A DNA stretch of 6,615 nt, from the NCBI GenBank assembly GCA_903918155.1, contig CAIXDD010000418.1, positions 1 through 6,615 of the forward strand, written 5' to 3'. Under the pieces are notes generated by a model. That model ran no database searches, was not told where the DNA came from, and saw only the letters and a program-made list of their open reading frames with translations. The position numbers and the translations under genes were made by a program. This document shows positions 1 through 5,343 of this stretch, one piece after another (position 1 is the stretch's first letter; every line of letters starts with the position of its first letter). This DNA is from an uncultured Hyphomicrobiales bacterium (GTDB taxonomy: Bacteria > Pseudomonadota > Alphaproteobacteria > Rhizobiales > Beijerinckiaceae).

Positions 1-2
1 CG

Positions 3-305
3 CGCCGCCTCTCGCTCAGCCTGCGTCTGGCCTATGAGGTTCATTCGGTGACGTCGATGCGCGCGATGATCCTGCGCGGGGAGGCGGCGAGCGTGATGCC
101 CTTCAGCCTGGCGGCGGAGGAATTGCGCAGCGGGGCCCTCGTCGCGCGGCGCATCGACCGGCCGACCCTCACGCGCACGCTCTATGTGGTGCGGCCGGCT
201 GAACGCGAATCCCTGGCCAGCGAGGCCGCGCTGGAGGCCTATCTCGACCGCACGGTGGAGCGCCTGCTCGAAAGCGTGGCCCCCTATGCCCGCGCGCTCC
301 GATAA
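3..305 (+). CDS. LysR-type transcriptional regulator, C-terminal part (5' end outside window)
   Basis: The reading frame is open from the left edge to TAA at 303-305, giving about 100 C-terminal residues. The pattern is that of the LysR substrate-binding (effector) domain. It begins with the LxYEVxSVTSM stretch, continues through 'RGEAASVMPFSLA' (the usual 'G.G...lP......l..G.L' segment), then SGALVARRID and LTRTLYVVRP, and ends in a helix after ESLASEAALEAYL. The N-terminal helix-turn-helix is not in the window, so the exact subfamily is unknown. The gene reads in the same direction as the Rieske/amidohydrolase set 143 bp downstream. LysR genes are more often divergent from their targets, so control of the downstream set is possible but unproven. 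What is seen: the domain pattern and the frame. What is inferred: any regulatory target. Confidence 0.85.
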   Translation, partial: RRLSLSLRLAYEVHSVTSMRAMILRGEAASVMPFSLAAEELRSGALVARRIDRPTLTRTLYVVRPAERESLASEAALEAYLDRTVERLLESVAPYARALR

Positions 306-318
306 AAGAAAATCTGAG

Positions 319-349
319 GGCTGATCCAAAGAAAAAGCTTTGGACAGCC
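319..349. promoter_or_regulatory. Strong imperfect hairpin between the LysR gene and the Rieske gene
   Basis: GGCTG (319-323) pairs with CAGCC (345-349) and TCCAAAG (325-331) pairs with CTTTGGA (338-344). This gives 12 base pairs with one bulged A (324) and a six-base A-rich loop (332-337). It starts 14 bases after the LysR stop codon. No T-run follows on the + strand, so a classical intrinsic terminator for the LysR gene is doubtful. On the minus strand it is followed by a T-rich stretch (301-316 read in reverse), yet no minus-strand gene is seen. As DNA, the 20-bp dyad could be an operator for the downstream set. The rest of the gap (350-447) holds a 10-bp palindrome CCGGATCCGG (348-357) and no gene. 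Confidence 0.5.
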
Positions 350-447
350 GGATCCGGTCGGCTCAAGATGCGTCTCAAGCGACGGCCGGCTCAGTCCAGA
401 ACGGGACGCGCCGTCCAAAACAGAACGCAAGAAAAGGGAGCGACTCC

Positions 448-813
448 ATGGCGGAGCAATTTGTCGGCAAGGCTTCTGAATTCAAGGATGGCGAACGCCA
501 GATCATCCGCATCGGCGAGGATGAGATCGGCGTGTTCCGCCACGCAGGCGCCTTCTACGCCTATAGCAATTTTTGCCTGCATCAGGGCGGCCCGGCCTGC
601 GAGGGCCTCACGATCGCGCGCGTGATCGAGCCCTTGCGCGAGGACAAGACGTCGATGGGCCTGCATTTCCATGAGTCGGACATGAATTTCGTCTGTCCGT
701 GGCATGGCTATGAATATGACATGAAGACCGGCGAGCATGTCGCCGACCGTCGCATCAAGCTGCGGAAATACGACGTCGTGCAGAAGGGAGACGAGGTTTA
801 TGTCCTCGCCTAA
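448..813 (+). CDS. Rieske-type [2Fe-2S] ferredoxin-like protein with long inter-ligand insert
   Basis: A 121-residue, probably cytoplasmic, small iron-sulfur protein that should carry one Rieske cluster and shuttle electrons. The ligand pairs are visible: C43-x-H45 (in NFCLHQGGP) and C83-x-x-H86 (in FVCPWHGYEYD). No second cysteine pair could form the disulfide of bc1-type Rieske proteins, which points to the low-potential ferredoxin class. Odd feature: H45 and C83 are separated by 37 residues, against about 16-17 in ordinary Rieske ferredoxins. The extra piece (about residues 52-75) is charged and contains HFH. There is no oxygenase catalytic domain, signal peptide or membrane anchor. The start at 448 is chosen because AAGGGAG (434-440) lies seven bases upstream; an in-frame ATG at 340 would add 36 unstructured residues and has no such site. 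The gene's end overlaps the next gene by 14 bp, so the two are probably co-translated. The electron partner is unknown; the amidohydrolase two genes on is linked by context only. Confidence 0.9.
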   Translation: MAEQFVGKASEFKDGERQIIRIGEDEIGVFRHAGAFYAYSNFCLHQGGPACEGLTIARVIEPLREDKTSMGLHFHESDMNFVCPWHGYEYDMKTGEHVADRRIKLRKYDVVQKGDEVYVLA

Positions 814-1447
814 AGGCGCCAAGGCGGCTGCCAGCAAGTCGCCTGTCAGCAAGTCGCCTGCCAGCAAGTCGCCCGCCAGCAAGGCGAAGGCCGCCCCGCG
901 CGCAGCCGCCAAACCGGCGCCTGCGGCGAAAAAGGCCGCCGCGCGAAAGGCGCCCTCGCGCGCCAAGGCCGGCGACGGCGATCCCACGCCGGCGCAGAAG
1001 GCGGCCTTCCTGAAGGCTCTGGCCGGCGGCGTGAAGCCGAATTCCGCCGCGCTCCGCAAGCTCGAGGAAAAGAAGGGCGGCGCCTTCGCGCCCTCTCCGC
1101 CTGCGCCCCAACGCAAGGTCGAAGTGCTGCGGCGCATTCCCGCGCCGGCGCCGCGTCTGGAGACGCCCGAGACGAAAGACGCGCTGCGCATCGCCGCGCT
1201 GATCGAATCGGGCCTCGCCCGCGGCGAGCTGGACAAGGTGCAGCCGCACGCCCAGCAGGCGCTGGCGGCGGCGCTCTGCCGGCTTTATGCGGCCAATCAC
1301 GAGATGGGCGAGCGCTATCCCATCCTCACCGCGCAGGGCGCGCCCGTGACCGCCACGGACGTCATGGTCATGTGCGGCGCGCTCCTGAAGGCCGTCGACC
1401 TGCAAGTCTTCGAACTTGGCATGTGGCAGAGTTGGAGTTCGGGCTGA
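800..1447 (+). CDS. Unrecognised protein with histone-H1-like Lys/Ala/Ser/Pro N-terminal tail
   Basis: I do not recognise this 215-residue protein. The start at 800 lies inside the Rieske gene (14-bp overlap) and has AAGGGAG at 784-790. Residues 1-58 form a low-complexity basic tail: 12 Lys and 3 Arg, no acidic residue, rich in Ala and Pro, with SKSPA-type repeats at about 12-28, like histone-H1 or AlgP-type tails. Residues 59-125 are a linker, partly helical, with a Pro-rich part (98-124). Residues 126-215 look like a folded, largely helical domain: TKDALRIAALIESGLARGEL, then a second helix (AQQALAAALCRLYAAN), then PVTATDVMVMCGALLKAVDL, ending in a Trp-containing tail (MWQSWSSG). There is no signal peptide, membrane segment or known catalytic motif. 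Its place between the Rieske and amidohydrolase genes suggests a role as subunit, scaffold or accessory factor for that set. The tail could bind nucleic acid or acidic partners, or merely be a flexible linker. The reading frame is secure; the function is open. Confidence 0.8.
   Translation: MSSPKGAKAAASKSPVSKSPASKSPASKAKAAPRAAAKPAPAAKKAAARKAPSRAKAGDGDPTPAQKAAFLKALAGGVKPNSAALRKLEEKKGGAFAPSPPAPQRKVEVLRRIPAPAPRLETPETKDALRIAALIESGLARGELDKVQPHAQQALAAALCRLYAANHEMGERYPILTAQGAPVTATDVMVMCGALLKAVDLQVFELGMWQSWSSG
831..886 (+). repeat. 15-bp in-frame tandem repeat encoding SKSPA/V units
   Basis: Three full units and a partial fourth of the pattern YCAGCAAGTCGCCYG run from 831 to 886 (units at 831-845, 846-860, 861-875 and partial 876-886). 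They differ by one or two bases. The 15-bp period keeps the frame and produces the Ser-Lys-Ser-Pro-Ala/Val repeats of the basic tail, so copy number may vary between strains by slippage without breaking the gene. Confidence 0.9.
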
Positions 1448-1526
1448 CGCGCCCGCCCCATGATCGCAACGCAATTCCGAAAACACGCCTGAGCAGACAT
1501 CAACGTCAAACGAAAAGGGGAATCCC

Positions 1527-2771
1527 ATGGACCTCATCGCAGACCGCGGACGCCGCGTCACCGTCGAAGAGCTGAACACCACGAAACTGCTGGCCCACGC
1601 CGCCAAGCAGGTCAAGGATCGCAAGTTCGACGACGTGCTCATCGTCGACACCGACGCGCATCATTACGAGAACGAGAATTTCGCCGAGATCCTGCCCTAT
1701 ATGGAGAACGAGGTGCTCAAGCAGCTCGCGCTCTCCAGCCGCGCCAAGGGCGGCCGCGGCAATGTGATGCCCAGCGGCTTCGGCTATCAGGACATGGGCG
1801 GGCGCGTGACGCGCTATCCGCTGCGCGCCTCCGAGAAGACCGACGACAAGCGCCAGCGCGACGCCCAGCTCGGCGACCGCTGGATGAACGCCATGGGCGT
1901 GGATTATTCGTGCCTCTTTCCCACAGGCATGCTCAATGTCGGCCTGCATCCCCAGAAGGAGATGGAGTTCGAATTGTGCTGGGCCTATGCGCGCTGGGTC
2001 ACCGAAAAGGCGCTGCCCGACACCAACGGCCGCATGTATACGATGCTCTGCCTGCCATTCAGCGATCCCGAAGGCTCGCTGCGCATGGTCGAGACCTTCG
2101 GCGACCGCAAGGGCGTCGGCGGGTTCATGATCACCTCCGTGCGCGAGAAAATGTCGGTCAGCGACAACGCCTATATGAAGGTCTATCGCGCCATCGAGGA
2201 GCGCGGGCTCGCCATCGCCTTCCACTCCGGTCCCAATTGGGGCTCGAACACGTTCCAGAGCTGCAACCGCTTCCTCTCGGCCCATGCGCTCGGCTTCTCG
2301 TGGTTCAACATCCTTCACTGCACCAATTGGGTGGTGAACGGCATGGGCGAACGTTTCCCCAAACTCCCCGTATTGTGGATCGAGGCGGGCCTGGCCTGGA
2401 TCCCCTTCCTCATGCAGCGTCTCGACCATGAATATATGCTGCGGCCGTCGGAATGCCCGGTGCTGAAGAAGAAGCCGTCCGATTACATGCGCGACATGTT
2501 CTACACGTCGCAGCCCATGGAGATTCAGGACATGGAGGCGCTGGAGACCACGTTCCGCATGATCAATGCGGAGACGCAGCTTCTTTATGCCTCCGATTAT
2601 CCGCACTGGGACTTCGACCTGCCCTCCACGATCTGGGACCTGCCCTTCCTCACGGACAAGGCCAGGCACAACATTCTCGGCGGCACGGCGCACAAGCTCT
2701 TCAAACTGCCGCCGCGCAACGAGGCGCAGAAGCAGAATCTCGTCAAATACGGCAATTACGTCGGCGGCTGA
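1527..2771 (+). CDS. Amidohydrolase family protein (PF04909-type TIM-barrel metal-dependent hydrolase/decarboxylase)
   Basis: A 414-residue soluble enzyme of the amidohydrolase-2 / ACMSD-like group, which contains hydrolases and non-oxidative decarboxylases of aromatic or carboxylic acids. Probable metal-site residues: the N-terminal strand motif VDTDAHHYEN (D41, D43, H45; a D-x-D-x-H version of the usual D/H-x-H), H233 in AFHSGPNWG, H264 in ILHCTNWV and D357 in YASDYPHWDF. The family pattern 'ERFPKL..LWIEAGLAWIPFLMQRLD' (275-300) and the C-terminal 'ILGGTAHKLFKL' are also present. An insert of about 45 residues (72-116: Gly-rich, then charged) follows the first motif and may shape the pocket. 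The start at 1527 has AAGGGGA at 1515-1521. The gene follows the unrecognised protein gene by 79 bp and is followed by a hairpin terminator, so it is likely the last gene of the Rieske set. The substrate cannot be assigned: the fold and metal site are well supported, and decarboxylation versus hydrolysis is not. Confidence 0.9.
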   Translation: MDLIADRGRRVTVEELNTTKLLAHAAKQVKDRKFDDVLIVDTDAHHYENENFAEILPYMENEVLKQLALSSRAKGGRGNVMPSGFGYQDMGGRVTRYPLRASEKTDDKRQRDAQLGDRWMNAMGVDYSCLFPTGMLNVGLHPQKEMEFELCWAYARWVTEKALPDTNGRMYTMLCLPFSDPEGSLRMVETFGDRKGVGGFMITSVREKMSVSDNAYMKVYRAIEERGLAIAFHSGPNWGSNTFQSCNRFLSAHALGFSWFNILHCTNWVVNGMGERFPKLPVLWIEAGLAWIPFLMQRLDHEYMLRPSECPVLKKKPSDYMRDMFYTSQPMEIQDMEALETTFRMINAETQLLYASDYPHWDFDLPSTIWDLPFLTDKARHNILGGTAHKLFKLPPRNEAQKQNLVKYGNYVGG

Positions 2772-2797
2772 GACGCCGCGCATCGGATGCGACGGGG

Positions 2798-2819
2798 ACG
2801 GGCGGCTGCGGCCGCCCGT
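2798..2819 (+). terminator. GC-rich hairpin terminator after the amidohydrolase gene
   Basis: A perfect 9-bp stem, ACGGGCGGC (2798-2806) with GCCGCCCGT (2811-2819), has a TGCG loop. It begins 27 bases after the stop codon and is followed by a short, interrupted T-rich stretch (TTTCCGTTT). The shape fits an intrinsic terminator closing the Rieske-amidohydrolase unit, although the T-run is weak. Confidence 0.65.
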
Positions 2820-2825
2820 TTCCGT

Positions 2826-2838
2826 TTGCGTGACGCAA
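2826..2838. promoter_or_regulatory. Near-perfect dyad upstream of ugd, candidate operator
   Basis: TTGCGT (2826-2831) and ACGCAA (2833-2838) are exact inverted repeats around a single central G, 73 bases before the ugd start codon. The size and position fit a binding site for a dimeric repressor or activator. The regulator is unknown, and the site could be chance in GC-rich DNA. No convincing sigma-70 promoter boxes stand out between 2839 and 2911. Confidence 0.35.
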
Positions 2839-2911
2839 GGTCAGTCGTGATCCAGCTTTCCTTCTGCGGCGCAAAGGTGCTAAGGCGTCGCTGCTGCAAA
2901 GAGGGCCGCCC

Positions 2912-4216
2912 ATGCGCATCGCAATGATTGGTTCAGGATATGTCGGTCTCGTGTCCGGCGCCTGTTTCGCCGATTTCGGCCATGTCGTCGTTTGCGTCGA
3001 CCGCGACGAGTCGCGCATCGAGGCGCTCAAGCGCGGCGAATCGCCGATCTTCGAGCCGGGCCTGCCTGAACTCGTCGAGACCAATGCGCGCCAGAAGCGC
3101 CTGTCCTTCACCACGGACCTCGCGACGGCGGTGGGAGAGGCCGACGCCGTCTTCATCGCCGTGGGCACGCCCTCGCGACGCGGCGACGGCCATGCGGACC
3201 TCTCTTACGTCTATGGGGCCGCGCGCGAGATCGCAGCCGCGCTGAAGGGCTATACGGTCGTCGTCACGAAATCGACCGTGCCTGTGGGCACGGGCGACGA
3301 GGTGGAGCGCATCGTGCGCGAGACGCGCCCCGACGCTGAATTCTCGGTCGTGTCGAATCCCGAATTCCTGCGCGAGGGCGCCGCCATCGGCGATTTCAAG
3401 CGGCCCGACCGCATCGTCGTCGGCGCGGAGGACGCGCGCGCGCGCGAGGTGATGGAGGAGATCTACCGCCCGCTCTATCTCAACCAGCCGCCGATCCTCT
3501 TCACGAGCCGGCGAACCTCCGAGCTGACGAAATACGCCGCCAACGCCTTTCTGGCGACCAAGATCACCTTCATCAACGAGATCGCGGACCTGTGCGAGAA
3601 GGTCGGCGCCAATGTGCAGGACGGGGCGCGCGGCATCGGCCTCGCCAATCGCATCGGCTCCAAATTCCTGCATGCGGGCCCGGGCTATGGCGGCTCCTGT
3701 TTTCCCAAGGACACTTTGGCGCTTGTGCGCACGGCGCAGGAAGCGGGCGCGCCCGTGCGCATCGTCGAGACCGTGGCGGCCGCCAATGAAACGCGCAAGC
3801 GGCGCATGGCCGACAAGGTGCTCGACGCTTGCGGCGGCTCCGTGACCGGCAAGACGGTCGCCCTGCTCGGCCTCGCCTTCAAGCCCAACACCGACGACAT
3901 GCGCGACGCGCCCTCGCTCGTCATCGCCTCCGCCCTGCAGGCGCTGGGCGCGCGCGTGCGCGCCTTCGATCCCGAAAGCATGAGCCAGGCGCGCCCCCTC
4001 CTGCCGGGCGTGGGCTTCTGCGAGGACGCCTATGCCTGCGTCGAAGGCGCCCATGCCCTGGTCATCGTGACGGAATGGGATGCGTTCCGCGCGCTTGATC
4101 TCGATCGCGTGCGCGATGCGCTGGCCGAGCCGGTCGTCGTCGACCTGCGCAACATCTATCGCCCCGCCGACATGCGGCGCCGCGGCTTCCGCTACGTCAG
4201 CGTGGGACGCCCATAA
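2912..4216 (+). CDS. ugd: UDP-glucose 6-dehydrogenase
   Basis: A 434-residue cytoplasmic enzyme that oxidises UDP-glucose with two NAD+ to UDP-glucuronate, the precursor of acidic exopolysaccharides, capsule and uronic-acid lipids. The N-terminal Rossmann domain has the GSGYVG motif (7-12) and D30 at the end of strand 2 for NAD ribose. The next signatures are VGTP (84-87), TKSTVPVGT (119-127) and SNPEFLREG (148-156). The central helix has ELTKYAANAFLATKITFINE with K207, N211 and K217. The catalytic cysteine is C263 in GPGYGGSCFPKD, with D267. The C-terminal UDP-binding domain has GLAFKPNTDDMRDAPS and ends at VVDLRNIYRP. The length is normal for the family. The start has AAGAGG at 2899-2904. 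One oddity: the segment GIGLANRIG has Ala245 where I recall Asp or another polar residue in most relatives. The gene stands alone between terminator-like hairpins. Equivalent genes are also named udg or rkpK. Confidence 0.97.
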   Translation: MRIAMIGSGYVGLVSGACFADFGHVVVCVDRDESRIEALKRGESPIFEPGLPELVETNARQKRLSFTTDLATAVGEADAVFIAVGTPSRRGDGHADLSYVYGAAREIAAALKGYTVVVTKSTVPVGTGDEVERIVRETRPDAEFSVVSNPEFLREGAAIGDFKRPDRIVVGAEDARAREVMEEIYRPLYLNQPPILFTSRRTSELTKYAANAFLATKITFINEIADLCEKVGANVQDGARGIGLANRIGSKFLHAGPGYGGSCFPKDTLALVRTAQEAGAPVRIVETVAAANETRKRRMADKVLDACGGSVTGKTVALLGLAFKPNTDDMRDAPSLVIASALQALGARVRAFDPESMSQARPLLPGVGFCEDAYACVEGAHALVIVTEWDAFRALDLDRVRDALAEPVVVDLRNIYRPADMRRRGFRYVSVGRP

Positions 4217-4268
4217 ATCGCGCGTGATAGGCAGACTTTAATTTAAAACTGACAGTCTTTGCGCCCCG

Positions 4269-4288
4269 GCGCGCCTTCGCCGGCGCGC
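4269..4288 (+). terminator. GC hairpin between ugd and the response-regulator gene
   Basis: GCGCGCC (4269-4275) pairs with GGCGCGC (4282-4288) around a six-base loop; an alternative 6-bp pairing CCGGCG/CGCCGG overlaps it. It lies 52 bases after the ugd stop codon and 42 before the next start. There is no T-run, so it may be a weak terminator or a leader structure of the downstream mRNA. The stretch just before it (4236-4250) is the only AT-rich run in the gap and could hold a promoter, but no clear boxes are seen. Confidence 0.35.
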
Positions 4289-4330
4289 GCCGAGCGCCAC
4301 CGGCGGGAGAGATCGCCGGGAGAGCTCGCC

Positions 4331-5242
4331 ATGTCGCTTGTCGTCATCATCGACGATCGGCCCATCAACAGAAGCGTATTCGCTGCGCTCGCCGCGAAAG
4401 TGGAGGCGGACGTTCGCTTGCGCCTGTTTGCGGATCCGCGCGAGGCCATTCAGGCGCTCGAGCGCGAGCTGCCCGATCTGGTCATCACCGATTATCACAT
4501 GCCCCATTGGGACGGAGCGGAATTCGTGCGGCGCTTTCGTCGCCTGCCCGGCGCGTCGGAAATTCCCGTCATCGTGGTCACGATCCACGAAGAGCGGCAG
4601 GTCCGCCTGCGCGCGCTGGAGGAGGGCGCGACGGATTTCCTCGCTTCGCCCGTCGATCATCATGAATTCGTCGCCCGCGCGCGCAATCTCCTGCGCATGC
4701 ATCGAAGCCAGGCGCTGCTCGCGCAGGCGGCCGCGCGCGGCCGCGAGCTGGAGGATCGGCATGCGCGCGCGCTCGCGGACCTGCGGGCGCGCATGGCTTG
4801 CGTGATCGAGCGCTTGCCGGGCTTGCTGAGCGCGACGGCTCCCGACGGCTCGGTCCTTTTCGTCAACGCCCAGCAGGCCGAATTCGCCGGCTGCGCCGCC
4901 GCGGATGCGGCGGATCGCCCGCTCGCGCAGCTTTTCGGGGCGGCCCGCGCCGACGCTCATGCGCAACGCGACCGGGAGATCGCGGCCGGCGACGCGCCGG
5001 CGCATCGCTTTCTCGAACGCGCGGCGGATGCGCTCGGGCGCACGCGTCTGCTGGTGACTGAAAAGACGCCGCTGCGATTCGGCGACGACGAGGTGTCGGG
5101 CGTGTTCACCTGCTCCATCGACGTGACCGACCTTGACGTCTCCAGCCTTGCGGGCCTCGCCGCGCCCGGCGGGGAGCGCGCGCGCCCAGCCCGTCCGCGC
5201 CTGCCGGGCGCCCTCGATCCCGTGCGGCGGGCCGCGTCATGA
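4331..5242 (+). CDS. Response regulator with REC and PAS domains
   Basis: A 303-residue cytoplasmic signalling protein. REC domain, residues 2-123: acidic pair D8-D9 (VVIIDDRP), phospho-acceptor D54 (VITDYHMP), conserved T84 (VIVVTIHE). The lysine expected in the 'K-P' turn is replaced by S106 (FLASPVDHHEF). A helical, Arg/Ala-rich linker, probably coiled coil (124-152), leads to a PAS-like domain, about residues 155-265: RLPGLLSATAPDGSVLFVNAQQAEFAG to the TPLRFGDDEVSGVFTCSIDVTDL strand. The C-terminal 35 residues are low-complexity. There is no HTH, GGDEF, EAL, HD or kinase domain, so output is probably through protein contacts. The start at 4331 has GGGAGAG at 4318-4324; an earlier in-frame TTG at 4259 would add 24 Arg-rich residues ahead of the REC fold and is less likely. 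The Hpt gene follows at once, suggesting a shared phosphorelay. Confidence 0.9.
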   Translation: MSLVVIIDDRPINRSVFAALAAKVEADVRLRLFADPREAIQALERELPDLVITDYHMPHWDGAEFVRRFRRLPGASEIPVIVVTIHEERQVRLRALEEGATDFLASPVDHHEFVARARNLLRMHRSQALLAQAAARGRELEDRHARALADLRARMACVIERLPGLLSATAPDGSVLFVNAQQAEFAGCAAADAADRPLAQLFGAARADAHAQRDREIAAGDAPAHRFLERAADALGRTRLLVTEKTPLRFGDDEVSGVFTCSIDVTDLDVSSLAGLAAPGGERARPARPRLPGALDPVRRAAS

Positions 5243-5343
5243 GCCCGGGGGAGCCCAGCCCGTGCGCGCTCATGCGCGGGCGATCTTGCGCGCTCATGCG
5301 CGGGCGATTTTGCGCGCCCGCTGTCCGCCGGAGAGCGCCTTGA
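5239..5343 (+). CDS. Possible 34-codon coupling ORF between response regulator and Hpt genes
   Basis: An ATG at 5239 overlaps the stop codon of the response-regulator gene as ATGA. Its frame runs 34 codons to TGA at 5341-5343, which overlaps a candidate TTG start of the Hpt gene as TTGA. The peptide is Cys/Arg-rich, with the 8-residue unit CALMRGRS/F twice, followed by CAPA. Its Shine-Dalgarno site is poor (GGCGGG-like, 5225-5230), so any translation would depend on termination of the upstream gene. The double overlap is seen directly; that the peptide is made, or serves as a translational coupler, is inference. It may simply be chance frame structure over the tandem repeat. Confidence 0.3.
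   Translation: MSPGEPSPCALMRGRSCALMRGRFCAPAVRRRAP
5263..5317 (+). repeat. 24-bp tandem repeat at the response regulator / Hpt junction
   Basis: Two full 24-bp units (5263-5286 and 5287-5310) differ at one base (C5285 versus T5309), and the first seven bases of a third unit follow. The unit begins TGCGCGCTCATGCGCGGGCG. The period is a multiple of three, so every frame stays open: frame of the 34-codon ORF gives CALMRGRS, the Hpt frame gives AHARAILR. It looks like a recent slippage duplication at the gene junction. Confidence 0.9.

Noticed and set aside
319..349. Hairpin as a symmetric LysR T-N11-A box
   Set aside because: The dyad is even in length and centred between two bases, so it does not fit a symmetric T-N11-A box; only a generic operator role is left open.
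340..447. Longer start for the Rieske gene
   Set aside because: The added 36 residues are polar and unstructured and lack a ribosome binding site, while ATG 448 has an excellent one and fits the family's N-terminus.
391..1236. 281-codon minus-strand frame opposite the Rieske and basic-tailed genes
   Set aside because: It is composed of repeated Ala/Leu/Gly/Asp tracts that mirror the Lys/Ala tail on the other strand; no family pattern and no convincing start.
1506..2783. 425-codon open frame on the minus strand
   Set aside because: It is the antisense shadow of the amidohydrolase gene, whose + strand product has clear family motifs; the minus product is His/Gly/Ala/Val-rich with no recognisable domain.
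2933..4054. 373-codon open frame on the minus strand
   Set aside because: It is antisense to ugd, with Arg/Ala/His/Gly-rich low-complexity sequence typical of a shadow frame in GC-rich DNA.
5263..5317. Tandem repeat as a CRISPR-like array
   Set aside because: The units are directly adjacent with no spacers and there are only two and a fraction copies.
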